From Candidula unifasciata (Eukaryota; Mollusca; Gastropoda; Stylommatophora; Geomitridae): a stretch of DNA of 64,000 nt. The position numbers and the translations under genes were made by a program. Positions 21,740-32,189 of the stretch are shown piece by piece (position 1 is the stretch's first letter; the number at the start of each line of letters is the position of its first letter). Below the pieces are notes generated by a model that had not been told where the DNA came from, searched no databases, and saw only the letters and a program-made list of their open reading frames with translations. The stretch lies in the NCBI GenBank assembly GCA_905116865.2, contig CAJHNH020002079.1:463866-527865 (forward strand), read 5' to 3'.

Positions 21740-21855
21740 ACTGACCTTTGAGAGAAGCAATTTTAGGCCGACCTCTTTTCTAGCGCCAGGGATCGTGATC
21801 TGTTGGGACGCATGAGCGCCTACGCCGGTTGGCAGGGCACATGATGATGATAATT
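21740..21855 (+). mobile_element. LINE L6 3' end with GAT tail
   Basis: Encodes the terminal motif around ARDRDL and RMSAYAGWQGT followed by stop codons and ATGATGATGATAAT. The same C-terminus recurs at 24.8 and 33.0 kb, each with a GAT-rich end. Confidence 0.6.
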
Positions 21856-21897
21856 ATGAAATTATATGTCACATAGGGTTCCATTTCGTTCTCTCAC

Positions 21898-22050
21898 GTC
21901 GGCATCTGTGATTTAGGCGTTACGAATGCATTTTGTAATGTATCGGGTTCGATCCCAGCTGCAGGCAGTTTGGTAGCAGACCACCTAGCGTTGGTTTCTG
22001 TAGTTGTATCGAGATCCGATAGTTCACAACGAAGCAGCAAACTTTGATTA
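21898..22050 (+). mobile_element. SINE-B copy, 3' truncated
   Basis: Head (GGCATCTGTGATTTAGGCGT), B box CGGGTTCGATCCCAGCTGC and part of the body (GTTGGTTTCTGTAGTTGTAT); the tail is degenerate. Confidence 0.75.
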
Positions 22051-22324
22051 TTATCTACTTCCTTTCACTCAGTTGACATGAGCTTTTACCTGAATGGTGT
22101 TTTTCATCCATGATTTGCGTTATCGTCTGCAACTGCAGAGGCCTCTGAAGAGTTCTGACGCATACGGCCACAGAACACGCCTTTTTTTAAATATCCGTGT
22201 CAGGCACAGTGGTGTAGTAGATGTTTTGATACGTGCCCAGTGTACACATTGCAACATAAACTGCTATTTTAAACCAGTGTATTAGTTTCTATTCTATAAT
22301 GGTTCTGCAAACGTTTGGACCTAT

Positions 22325-22556
22325 ATCTTCTTCATCTATTTTGAGTTCACCAGCTGTAAACTCTGGCGGAAAATTCTGGTTGTTTGTCCACCTCTGGACT
22401 TTGTTCTTGTTATAGAACTTGAGCTTTCCGTGCACATGCGTTTTACAGATCTGGCTTATTTGAATGCAGATTGTATTTTCTCACCTCTCGGGCAGATAAT
22501 TCCAACTTTGAAAGAAACACTCCTAATTAGTCACGTTCTACGACATGCTTGTTAAG
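22325..22556 (-). mobile_element. SINE-C copy
   Basis: Plus-strand order CTTCTTCATC tail, GTTCACCAGCTGTAAACTCT, GGTTGTTTGTCCACCTCTGG, then the TTACAGATCTGGCTTATTTG and CTCGGGCAGATAAT blocks; the head end is weaker. Confidence 0.75.
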
Positions 22557-22566
22557 AGGGCAGGGA

Positions 22567-22812
22567 GCCCGGCTGGCTAGCGCAGTTGGTTAAACCTGAA
22601 AGAGCGGCGACGACTGGGTGACGAACTCCTTGTGGTCCGGGTCCACTCCCGGGGGTAGGCAGAAAAGCCACATTTCTCCCAGGTTTACGATATCTATCAT
22701 GTAATCAAGGCCAAAGGGTTGCGATATCCATAGTACCGAGCCTAAGGGTTAACAACTCATGGGGATACATTCTTAAGAAAATGTGGCCCTAGGTCTTACA
22801 AGATGGCATAGA
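22567..22812 (+). mobile_element. SINE-E, full-length copy
   Basis: tRNA-like head: A box GGCTGGCTAGCGCAGTTGG, B box-like GGGTCCACTCCCGG. Body with ACATTTCTCCCAGG and GGGTTGCGATATCCATAG, ending in an A-tract. A second copy lies at 58.96 kb. It lies just past the donor of the exon at 22.9-23.6 kb, so within its presumed first intron. Confidence 0.8.
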
Positions 22813-22878
22813 TTTAAAAAAAAAAAAAAAAGAGTATACAAGTTGGTCCTAATGTAACACAAAACGAACTGTACTCAC

Positions 22879-23608
22879 TATTCCAGCAGTAGAGCTTGGA
22901 CATTTCCCAACGCAGTCTTTCTTCTCTGGCTTTCAGCAACCTGGGATCATATTTCAAACGAAAGGTTCCCCAGAAAGACCCTCTTTCTCTACGAAATGGA
23001 AACACTAAAGTCCTTGACCTTGTTCTGCCGAACATCCCAGGAAAACCACTTCCCACACTTGGTCTGCCGCCATTACTCCTGACACTCCCGCCACTTTTAA
23101 AACTCTCAGTTCTAGCTGGTTGGCTGCCGTTGTTGAAAGCACGGTTGTCTCGACCAGCCGCCACCCGACCAAAGCCGGTATGACTAACGCTACCCCCTCC
23201 ACCCATACGCCTTCCTGCAGGGTCTCTCCAACCCGTTGCAAAGACAGTTCTGCCTACGCCACCCCCATCGTAAGGAGTTTGCACGGGATGTCGTCTGCTT
23301 CCGTACACATATCCATCGCTGTTATACCCCAGCCCAGTGTCACAGGGATGAAGGATTGGTGGGTAACTCCTACCATACGTCATATACCCATCACTATTAT
23401 AATCCAAGCCCCCATTAACATATAGATTGTTACTGCTGAGATACAATGGGTAGTCAGCAAACGCTGCTGCAGCAGTAGCCGCTGCAGCTGCTGCTTCAGC
23501 ATTAGCTTGAGCCTGAGCTTGGGAATAAGCGGATTTCTGGTAACGCTCTCTCTGTTCCTTCTCCCGTCGACGCTTCTCTGGGTAGAAAAAGTCCAGAAAG
23601 AAATTCAT
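22879..23608 (-). CDS. Predicted first coding exon of an unrecognised multi-exon gene
   Basis: The clearest host coding signal in the window. ATG at 23608 has A at -3 and an in-frame TGA upstream. The frame runs 243 codons plus one base to a strong donor (GTGAGT at 22878-22873), leaving phase 1. Residues 11-23 are strongly basic (EKRRREKEQRERY), 30-50 are Ala/Gln-rich, YNSDGY occurs at 70-75 and 95-100 with similar flanks (a duplicated segment), 112-185 are Gly/Arg/Ser-rich, and the end is basic with DPRLLKAREERLRWEMSKLY. No signal peptide or membrane helix is evident. Base composition is more GC-rich than the flanks. I do not recognise the family. Partner exons should be at lower coordinates but none was found. 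A 100-codon overlapping frame at 23605-23907 is less likely. Confidence 0.6.
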
Positions 23609-24300
23609 GCTTGACCGATAGCCAGACTTGAAATTAAAATGTGCATGCAATGATGCCGAAACTGGTCAGGAGCCTGATGAACGAAGACACAATTTAGCAC
23701 CAACTGAAAGTCTGTGCTTACAGCTGCACCCATGCTTTGTGGCACAGAAACGTCGTGGCGTTCACATCGAAGACGCCATTGAATGAAGAGATTAACAGTG
23801 TCACATGCTACGGATCGATGCTTATGCCGCTGTTGTGGCTCGACAGTGATATCCTTAATTCCAGTAAAAAGGGCTGGTCTAGTTAAGTCGCCATGAGTGA
23901 CTACCACAAATTTTTTCCGTCTACCATATAAACATATCTCAAGTCAATTCCTGCCAAAATCCTTCTCATGTTAATCCGTATAAACGGACTACTTCGGATT
24001 TATCCGTTCGAATGGACTACGTCAAATCAACACAAGTGAACGGACAGCTCTAAATAAATCCAGGTGTGTGTAAGCTGTTGCAGGTTTATCCCCGGATGAA
24101 CACGCACTAATAATATTGTACTGTGCACAGTGGACAAACTAAATGTGTAATCTCAGCGATACTCAGAAAGTTCTAAGTCTGCGGAATTTTAAAATGAACT
24201 AGTTTTTTTTTACCCCGCTTCGCCAGGAATAGTCAGACTGATTCTATCTATATTCATCATTATTAATTTTATTTATCAAATTTATCTCAATACTTGGCCA
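23609..24300. other. Possible 5' region of the minus-strand gene; nothing else
   Basis: Upstream of the predicted start. An alternative minus-strand frame to 23907 could belong to an earlier exon (possible donor GTAAGC at 23721-23716), but the implied intron to CATCAG would be only about 48 bp and no frame continues to the ATG. At 23.97-24.01 kb there is an imperfect inverted pattern of CCGTATAAACGG type. No promoter can be fixed. Confidence 0.35.
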
Positions 24301-24303
24301 GTT

Positions 24304-24850
24304 TTAACATACAGCTGTGAATCCTGGACTTTTCATAAACAAGCTGAAACAACATCTTTAGACTTCGAAGAAGAACCCTTTGAATTATTTGGACCACTAA
24401 GAAGAGCAACCCTGATGTTTTGAAAGAGGTGAGACCTCGGAGAAGAACCCTTTGAATTATTTGGACCGCTAAGAAGAGCAACCCTGATGTTTTGAAAGAG
24501 GTGAGACCTCGGAGAAGAACCCTTTGAATTATTTGGACCGCTAAGAAGAGCAACCCTGATGTTTTGAAAATGTCGAGGGCTCGAAGACAACTTACCACAA
24601 ACATCAGAAAGGAGTAGACATAATTTTTGGGGGTCATGTTATGAGAATGGGATAGCTGGGATATGTTGTAACCACTGGAAAGATCCGTTGGAAAGAGAGA
24701 CAGAGGAAGACAGCGTGAGAAGATTCTTGACAGCGTTTTGTTTGTCATGGCAAGGAAGGGTGTCTGTGCACGAACTGATACACGCAGTTTCAGATTGTGG
24801 AGAGGCATGATCGCCCACGCCGCTCGACAAGGTACCTGATGACGGCTATA
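24304..24850 (+). mobile_element. LINE L6 fragment with an internal 72-bp triplication
   Basis: Begins with CESWTFHKQAETT (the YGCESWT..KQ region after the reverse transcriptase palm), passes through the 72-bp tandem unit, then GGHVMRMG, TTGKIRWKERQRK and a C-terminus ending near RRSTRYLMT in mixed frames. This order is that of the L6 C-terminus. Frameshifts and stops are present. Confidence 0.65.
24364..24572. repeat. 72-bp tandem repeat, three copies
   Basis: AAGAACCCTTTGAATTATTT starts at 24371, 24443 and 24515, spacing exactly 72 bp. Since 72 is divisible by three, the LINE frame stays open through all copies on both strands, which explains the long minus-strand frames here. Confidence 0.95.
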
Positions 24851-24897
24851 TACAACATTTTTAGGCTTTTGTCTTGCTTATTCTCATATTATTAAAC

Positions 24898-25013
24898 TAC
24901 TACTGGCACCAATGGCGTTGGAACTCTGCGTTGGCTGCTGAAGATGGGACGGAGCGCTTATGAGAATGACCCGAGTGCTTACTGTAATGTCGGTTCTTAA
25001 CTCAACACAAGCC
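24898..25013 (+). mobile_element. LINE RNH-B terminal fragment
   Basis: CTACTGGCACCAATGGCGTT, then GTTGGCTGCTGAAGATGGG and GGTTCTTAACTCAACAC, the final block of RNH-B. The following 105-codon minus-strand frame (25036-25353) is not recognised. Confidence 0.6.
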
Positions 25014-25414
25014 ATTTCACTTATTCAGGCCACGGTTAAAAAAAGGACATATAGCAGACGGGGATTTCATCCACGACCGAGTCGCACAAACTGGCTCGCC
25101 GGTAGACGACTTCGTCGAGGATCATGACAGTATTTGGCTCTATCTCCTGTGATCGCATCAACACCACAGTAGTCCTTTTTCGGAGCTCCGGGTGACGAGC
25201 AATGTTCAGCGTTTTTATATGGCGTATCCAGCCACATCTAAAAAGCTGTGCATTCGCGGATGCTGGATGAACCAGCAAAGCGCTGACTGAGCAGACCTCT
25301 CCCCAAACATGTTTAGAAGTTCCCTTTTTAAGCGTTCTTATATATATTAGCAAAGCGGACCTATGTCCCCGATCCAGCTACGTAAAGCGGGCCAATGTAC
25401 AAATATATTATTAT

Positions 25415-25900
25415 TGGCATGCCTTACTTAGGTGGGTCGGGTCATGGGATGCCTTACTTAGGTGGGTCTGGGACATTGGCATGTCTTACTTAGGTGGGTC
25501 GGGGACATTGGCATGCCTTACTTAGGTGGGTCGGGGACATTGGCATGCCTTACTTAGGTGGGTCGGGGCCATTGGCATGCCTTAATTAGGTCGATCGGAG
25601 ATATAGTCATGACTTTAAGTTAGATGGATCGGGGACAAGGGCCTACTTTGATTAGCTGGATCGGGGACATGGGCAAGCATTAATTAGCTGGATCGGGGAC
25701 ATAGGCAAGCATTAATTAGCTGGATCGGGGACATAGGCATGCCTTAATTAGGTGGGTCGGGGACATAGGCATGCCTTAATTAGGTGGGTCGGGGACATAG
25801 GCATGCCTTACTTAGGTGGGTCAGGGACATAGGCCTTCTTTACTTGGGGGGGGGGGGGAAGGGGTCGGGGACATAGGCCTGCTTTACTTAAGTGAATCTT
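25415..25900. repeat. 32-bp minisatellite, about 15 copies
   Basis: Unit contains GGCATGCCTTACTTAGGTGG and GTCGGGGACATT. Spacing is 32 bp in the left part; a TTAATTAG-containing variant dominates the right part, and a poly-G run (25847-25858) interrupts one copy. Confidence 0.9.
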
Positions 25901-25907
25901 TACAGAG

Positions 25908-26208
25908 TATATCTGCCTGACAGGCGAAACCCCAAAATTCCAGCAACTTGCATACAAAAAAAGCCAAATCTGTAAAACGGATGTGCACGCAAAATTAGGG
26001 TTAAATAGAATGTACCAACTGCACATCCATTTTGCAAATCTGGCTTATTCGTATGCAAGCTGTTGGAGTGTTGGTTTCTTGCCTCTTAGGCAGATGAACT
26101 CTGACTTCGAAGGACACTCCTGTTTAGTCGCCTTGTACGACATGCTTGTGATGGAGGCAGTTGGTAAACCCCCCCCCCCCCCCCCAAGGGACCCAGAACC
26201 TAGATGGG
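25908..26208. mobile_element. Two SINE-C pieces in inverted orientation
   Basis: A plus-strand piece (about 25908-26000: ATCTGCCTGACAGGCG, then AAATCTGTAAAACGGATG) meets a minus-strand piece (about 26010-26208: CACATCCATTTTGCAAATCT, then TGCCTCTTAGGCAGATG, ending in poly-C). The same internal region is present in both, so the pair could form a hairpin of roughly 100 bp. Confidence 0.7.
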
Positions 26209-26214
26209 AAAGTT

Positions 26215-26810
26215 AATAATTAATCTTCCTGCAAATATTTACTCTCAACTTTTAGAAGCTGGCACAAACAGACGATAATAATAATAGTTAAATTGATATT
26301 AATAAACTTTGTCGCTCACTGTTTACACTTGATATTTACCATCATTATAACTAACAGATACACGATATCACCACTCACTGCACCAATGTTTGGTAATATT
26401 TACACGAATGGTCCTACATCCACTGAAAACACAAAAAGTAGAACGAACACTGTCCAGTTTTTCCAAAATAAACAGAAATTAATAACCAATATAACGGCCT
26501 GGCAAATGATTCCTTACTGCAGTAAATAGAAGTACAGTTAAAGAACGAAATAATATTTCAACTGAAGTCATGCCGCTACTGACTTCCTGATCTCGTTGTT
26601 GTAGAAACTAAAACAATGTTTTATCTACAAATATATGAATACACTGCACACGTAAACGAAATGTGAAAGAAAAGTTGCTAGCAGTATATGCTGAACTAAA
26701 CAAACAACTACTTCGAAAGTTCAAAAACAAAGCCGTTTCCGTTGGCCATGTTGTGCTTCCGGCAACGAAAATAACTCGCGGTCTTTTGAACAACCTAATT
26801 TTAACCCCGA
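26215..26810. other. No gene recognised
   Basis: AT-rich. A 71-codon frame starting at 26663 runs into the MITE termini and has no recognisable domain. Confidence 0.45.
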
Positions 26811-26814
26811 AAAG

Positions 26815-27083
26815 CAGGGCTGCCAATGGAATTTTTATCAAATCCCAAGCTAAGTTGGTCACACACAAAAAACATTAGCAATACAAAAGCAAAGAGAAAT
26901 AAACAAAATCAAAAACCCAAGACTGCTAAAAAGTACACATTTTAAAGTTACGAAACGAAAATTTTACTAACTTTTATATAAGAAAATATTTTGTAAAAAA
27001 CCCAAGAAACCCCAATCTTAACCCAAAGTGTTTAATAAAAACCCAGATCTGGGGGTAAAAACCCCACATCATTGGCAGCCCTG
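26815..27083. mobile_element. hAT-like MITE, 269 bp
   Basis: Terminal inverted repeat CAGGGCTGCCAAT (26815-26827 and its complement 27071-27083). Flanking octamers CCGAAAAG and CCGGCAAG match at 6 of 8 positions, consistent with an aged 8-bp duplication. CAGGG-type ends with 8-bp duplications are typical of hAT elements. The A-rich interior encodes nothing. Confidence 0.65.
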
Positions 27084-27415
27084 CCGGCAAGACTCATAGC
27101 GCACAAACTAGACAGCACAGGTAGAGAGGGTACAGAACACTGCTAGACTACACTTCCCTGATCCGCATACGCTGTGTTGGTTTCATGACACGCTGCGTGA
27201 ACAGTACAGACAGATTCCAGCTACGTTTTCTTTTAACGGGCACCACATCTTTGAAGCATTATAGTGGCAAGAATATCCTCAGGAAAAGATTTCTCAGCGT
27301 TGCGAGGTTCGCACATTGAAAGAGATTGGATTTCGCCATGTAATGTCCCAAAAAGAAGCAGTCGGTGAAAACGGTATTTTACAAAACAAAGTGCCAGTTC
27401 AAGCAATAATTTTAT

Positions 27416-27592
27416 TTATCATCTTCTTGGCATTCACCGGCTGCAAACTCTAGCGGACAGTTGTGGACTCCGGTCTTGATCCAGAACTTGAGTTTTGCCT
27501 GCTCATCAGTTTTACAGATGTGACTTGCTTGTATGCAGACTACTGGTTTCTTACCTCTGCGGCAGATGCACTCCGACTTTGAATGAAACACT
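27416..27592 (-). mobile_element. SINE-C copy, 5' truncated
   Basis: Plus-strand order ATCTTCTTGGCATTCACCGG, CTGCAAACTCTAGCGG, CCAGAACTTGAGTTTTGC, CAGATGCACTCCGACTTTGA. Confidence 0.75.
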
Positions 27593-27675
27593 ATCAACAA
27601 CAGAAATGAAGCTGTTACCGCTTTTAGAGAGCAGCGAAAAACAGATCCCAGCAAGATCTATTTTTATTAGCCCCT

Positions 27676-27963
27676 AAAAGTTAAAAAAAAAAGTAAAAGG
27701 ACCCTTTTCCAGGCCTTTCAGACTTATTGGGTATACAGGACTACATCTATATTTTATAGACCAAACGGCACTTGGTGAGTGATGTGGTCAGCATCACTCC
27801 AGCCGCTTTTACTTCCCAGGACTCTACATGGCACCCACTCAAGGCTGGGCAAACATGGTAGCCTAGGTCACTTTTGAAAACAATTCGGCCCTCGTCAGGA
27901 ATTGAACCCATGAGCTTCCTATCAGCAGGCGAGCGTCTAGCCACTAGACCACAGCGGCTCCCG
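27676..27963 (-). mobile_element. SINE-A, full length with 12-bp target duplication
   Basis: TTATTAGCCCCT at 27664-27675 and 27964-27975. Minus-strand head GAGCCGCTGTGGTCTAGTGG with a clear tRNA A-box form and B box GGGTTCAATTCC. 288 bp including tail. Confidence 0.92.
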
Positions 27964-28186
27964 TTATTAGCCCCTGGTCACCACATTTTTTAAAAAACAT
28001 GAACTCAATCGTTTTTATTTTGATTGCTTTAAAATGTTTATATTCGGGGATTGCAGCCTGAAAGGCGAGCAGATCCCGTGACAGCACCACTGTTCCCACA
28101 TTAATCCACAAGGTGCAAACACCCCCCCCCCCCCCAAATTGGTGAATTGCTGTGTGGTTATAAAAATATAAAAGAGTTGATTTCAT

Positions 28187-29210
28187 TCAAAAAAAGGTAC
28201 CAAAGCACTCGCGATATTCACATAAGCACTCTGTCCACATCAGCAGCAGCCAGCACAGAGTTCCAAAACCAATGGTGCCAGCAGGAGTCTGATTATACGA
28301 CCGTCTTGCCTTTACTCTGAGCGTCGCTGCATCACTCTCTCCAGACTGTGATGATCCATTTGCTGTACATCTGGTCCCATAAGTATTCAACCAAGTTGCG
28401 CACAGTTAGGTAATCTCTCCTCTGTTTATTTCCCAACACGCCGGCATGAACCGGAGAAAAGATCCGGACAATGCCTCTCCCTGTAACCTCTGGAGGAAAG
28501 CACGAAGCATGCCGGTCCTCACCTTCCTCAATATGCTTTCTGAGTCAGTTACAATCACCATGTGTGTGTGTGTGCGCGTGTGTGTGTGTGTGTGGTGTGT
28601 GCAGTGTTCTCCAGCCTGCGGAAAGCTGCAGTGACCGCCTCCACCTCCATTCTTAAGCTGGATGTTGTGGTATTATACGTTAGTCTCTTCTGCACTAAAC
28701 GTAGACCATTAGCTTTTGCCAAAAACCTACAGGCACTTCTTTTGCCTCTTGACACTGGTCACCTGAGCGAGTGTTATCCTGAATTTATCCCTGAACTTCC
28801 TTCCATCTCAGTGGCATCTGCTTGCCACTTCCTGCACTCCCGGCTTAATGTGACCGTTCTCTTGGCACTCTCACTCACTCGCTTCTCGCCTAATGTTCTC
28901 CAGGATGCAAACCTGTCTGATCGTGCCCTCCGCCTGAATCGTTTCCTCCTCCTGAATCGTGTCCTCTGCCTCAGCCATCCATGACTTTCCTCTTATCAGC
29001 CGCAGACCCTTAACTGCATCCAGCGCTTTGTGCAAAGGGTATTTTGTGTCTGCAACTACTTTTAGGTACGACTTTGCCTGCAGCACCTTGAGCCTACCTG
29101 CATCAGTCAGAAAACCAAGGATGTATTGCATACACATTACTGGGGTGTCTCTGGTACATCCAAAAATGACCTGCATAGCTGCGTTCTGAATACGCTCTAT
29201 TTTTAATCAG
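28187..29210 (-). mobile_element. LINE RNH-B, decayed copy: reverse transcriptase end to 3' end
   Basis: Read on the minus strand: LKIERIQNAAMQVIFGCTRD and TPVMCMQYILG (the thumb region, IQN.A.R.I.G...TPV), a linker with LRLIRGKSWMAEAE, frame breaks, RNase H pieces (SSLRMEVEAVTAAFRRLE), a (TG)n insertion at 28561-28596, the GHAG/GN region near 28440, then the RNH-B 3' block. It is the most complete copy of this family here and gives the domain order reverse transcriptase then RNase H. Dead by frameshifts. Confidence 0.8.
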
Positions 29211-29524
29211 TTGACCTCTGTGAGACAGTGAGTAGCCCTAGTCCATAACGGAAGGTAACATAACATAAACGAGTTATTGAAAACCGCGAAACTCAATAAA
29301 CAAATTAGATCAACATAAGAATAACCACAGCAAGTATATTTTTAACTAAGAAAGTGGTTGTCCGAGAGATACAAGCATACCTGAGTGGAACTGGAAGATA
29401 ACTTCAAGGTTAGTAGCAGCAGTAGCAATAGCAGTAACAAGCATAAAGGATTTGGTAGTAGTTGTACTTGAAATTAACATCAGATGCAGTAAAGCAAAAA
29501 AAAAGTACAGAAACAGCTGGCTTC

Positions 29525-29990
29525 CTCTTACATCCCGATCAGCACAAAGAAATACTTTATACAAAGCATATTCATTTCCACTCTAAATACTAGGGCCAGA
29601 TATGTTCATTCACAATAAACCATAAAAGAAAATTAGTAACATGGAAATCAGATGCCTGAAAAGGGTTGCAGAAGTGATCAGAAGAGATAAAATCGGAAAT
29701 GTTGGCACAAAACCAGTTCTAAACTACACACAAAGAGAGCAAATTAAATGGCTTTCCAGCTTAGAGAGAACGTCTTGTGACACAGTACCATGCAAGGCAT
29801 ACAGCAAAAGAGGAGAAGGACGCAGAGCACAATGAGGATCAAGAACAAACAAGATGGAAAGAAAACAACGGAGAAACTCTACAACGGCACGATGTGTCTA
29901 TTGTTTAGGCAGCTAAAGGAGCAAGAAGTAGAACGGTATATCTGTCTCGAAACCATTAGTGGCAAAAGATATGAGGAAGAATTTGTATTT
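29525..29990 (+). mobile_element. LINE L4 3' end, copy 1
   Basis: Parallels the 58.4-kb copy from CAGCACAAAGAAAT onwards. Translates to MEIRCLKRVAEVIRRDKIG, QIKWLSSLERTSCDTVPCKA and then frameshifted C-terminal sequence. It runs directly into a triplet array at 29993. Confidence 0.75.
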
Positions 29991-29992
29991 GT

Positions 29993-30530
29993 GGAGCAGC
30001 AACAGTAGCAGGAGCAACAGTAGGAGCAGCAACAGTAGCAGCAGCAACAGTAGCAGCAGCAACAGTTGCAGCCGCAACAGTAGCAGCCGCAACAGTAGCA
30101 GTAGCAACAGCAACAGTAGCAGCAGCAACAGTAGCAGCAGCAACAGTAGCAGGAGCAACAATAGAAGCAGCAACAGTAGCAGGAGCAACAATAGGAGCAG
30201 TAACAGTAGCAGCTGCAACAGTAGCAACAGCAGCAGTAGCAGTAGCAAAAGTAGCAGTAGCAAAAGTAGCAGTAGCAACAGTAGCAGCAGCAACAGTAGC
30301 AGCAGCAACAGTAGCAGCAGCAACAGTAGCAGCAGCAACAGTAGCAGCAGCAACAGTAGCAGCAGCAACAGTAGCAGCAGCAACAGTAGCAGCAGCAACA
30401 GTAGTAGCAATAGTAGCAGCAGCAACAGTAGTAGCAGCAGCAACAGTAGCAACAGCACCAGTAGCAACAGCAACAGTAGCAACAGCACCAGCAGCAACAG
30501 TAGCAGCAGCAACAGCACCAGTAACACTAA
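29993..30530. repeat. Interrupted triplet array (AGC/AAC/AGT)n
   Basis: Mostly the 15-bp cycle AGTAGCAGCAGCAAC with variants. The plus strand reads as a Ser/Asn tract and the minus strand as poly-Leu. The frame starts inside the LINE tail, so neither is a gene. Confidence 0.92.
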
Positions 30531-30949
30531 CAGCCTTGGAAAAGCCAGTACCAGCCAGTACGTGCTCTCAGAGAATGATGAAAGCAAACATGCCCAACAT
30601 TGTGTGTACTTAGCAAGTCAGGGGCAGCAATCAATAAATGTCTTGAATTACCCTATAACCACAATATTCGTGAGTGCAAGTACATGAAAAGACCCTTATC
30701 TGCACTACTGCATACATACAACATGTGTATAACTTTCTCACGGCGTCTATTATGACTTGAAGCGTGCGTTTGTCCTAGGGTCAAGTTTTGTACTTTCCTC
30801 TCAATCTTGCTTTTTATTACTGCACTTTTAGATATCACGTTTGTTGTTGCTGACTAAATTAGATTTTCGCCTACGTTTATAATTCGTATTTTGTGTGATC
30901 TCTGAAGACTGCGTATGTTTGTTATTGTGCTCTACTGTGTGTATGTTGT

Positions 30950-31128
30950 CTTCTTGTTCTTGCTGTTCTTCTTCTTGTTCTTCTTCGTCTTCTTTTTCTT
31001 CTTCTTCTTCTTTTTCTTTTCTTCTTCTTCTTCTTCTTCTTCTTCTTCTTCTTCTTCTTCTTCTTCTTCTTCTTCTTCTCCTTTTTCTTCTTCATCTTCA
31101 CCCCCCCCCTCTTCCTTCTTCTTCTTCA
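30950..31128. repeat. (CTT)n array at the 3' end of SINE-G
   Basis: Core of pure CTT at about 31020-31078, with TTC/TTG variants on the left. Seen from the minus strand it is a GAA tract following the SINE-G at 31126-31215. Confidence 0.9.
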
Positions 31129-31215
31129 CACTTAAAGTGGCCGTTGGCCCGTTGTATTGTGGCTTCGAGCTAGGCAATATCTACTAACTACCACCCAAAG
31201 CATACGATTTCAGCA
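31126..31215 (-). mobile_element. SINE-G copy
   Basis: Plus-strand TTGTATTGTGGCTTCGAGCT and AGGCAATATCTACTA match the copies at 5.1 and 14.7 kb. Its GAA tail is the CTT array. Confidence 0.5.
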
Positions 31216-31229
31216 AACTTTTAATAAGT

Positions 31230-31408
31230 AAACGTCCCCTTTCCCCGCCTTTAGGCGTGTTGCGATTATAGGGCTACACCTATATTTTTATAGACCAATC
31301 GGCACATAGTTGGTGATGTGGTCAGCATCACCAGCCGCTTTTATTTCCCACGACTGCACCTGGTACTCACTCCAGGCTGGGTCGACCTGGAAGTCAAGGT
31401 CATTTTTT
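31230..31408 (-). mobile_element. SINE-A, 5' truncated, 15-bp target duplication
   Basis: AAACTTTTAATAAGT at 31215-31229 and 31409-31423. Only 179 bp: the tRNA-like head is missing although both target-site copies are intact, so the truncation happened at insertion. Confidence 0.92.
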
Positions 31409-31737
31409 AAACTTTTAATAAGTGGGAATCATTTATTATTTTAAACTTCGCATGACTGTTACGAACAGTCTTCAAATGAAAACCTTCAAAGTGAGGTAGA
31501 AATTACAATAACCAAGTCAATATCGTATTACTTGTTAATATTGTTGTGAAGCAAGCCAAGAGTGGGAAGCAAAGGACATCCTGAAGCAGACGAAAGTAGT
31601 GACGCCATAATGGCAGTTAAAGATGGCCATCACACGTTCGACATGAAAAGAGAAGGAGCGTTCTATTATCTATGTTGAGATTTTTTTTTTTTACAGCGAA
31701 TGGATGAAACGTACATATTATAGATGAATGTGGAATA

Positions 31738-32020
31738 CTGAATTAATAATCGACTTAACAGCACTTGGGATACTTTCATAAGCGCTCCGTCCCCATCTTC
31801 AGCAGCAAACGAAGAGTTCAAATTCCGATGGTACCAGTAAATGTCTGATTGTATATCAGTCTCGCCTTTTTCTTGAGTGTTGAGCGTCAGCCAGATCGTC
31901 TCGCCTTTCCGTTGAGTGTTGAGCGTCGGCCAGATCCCCTGGTAACTCCCCGCAGCGCCATTCTCCTCAGACCGTAATGATCTATTTGTGTGCCTCCGCA
32001 CTGTTCACTCGCTCCCAAAG
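31738..32020 (-). mobile_element. LINE RNH-B 3' fragment
   Basis: Minus-strand RNH-B terminal block (plus strand TTTCATAAGCGCTCCGTCCC, CATCTTCAGCAGCAAACG, CCAGATCCCCTGGTAACTCC). A 38-bp stretch around GTTGAGCGTCAGCCAGATC is tandemly repeated at 31.88-31.94 kb. Confidence 0.65.
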
Positions 32021-32033
32021 GGCCGGTGAATGC

Positions 32034-32125
32034 CATGGGAAGTAAAGGCGCCCGGTATGATGCTGACCACGTCACTGACTTCGACCCTATTGGTCTATGA
32101 AAGTTTGAGTGTAGCATCATATGCC
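32034..32125 (+). mobile_element. SINE-A 3' fragment
   Basis: ATGGGAAGTAAAGGCGCCCG, then GATGCTGACCACGTCACTGA: the 3' part of SINE-A only. Confidence 0.6.
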
Positions 32126-32189
32126 AGAATAACTAACAATGATTGCCTGGAAAATGCTAATTAAAATAGAATTTTATAATCAACAATGA

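Noticed and set aside
23605..23907. 100-codon minus-strand frame as the upstream exon of the 22.9-kb gene
   Set aside because: The implied intron is about 48 bp and no reading frame continues across it into the ATG at 23608.
29913..30687. Long Ser/Asn (plus) and poly-Leu (minus) frames
   Set aside because: They translate a triplet array at a LINE tail; a unit divisible by three keeps both strands open without selection.
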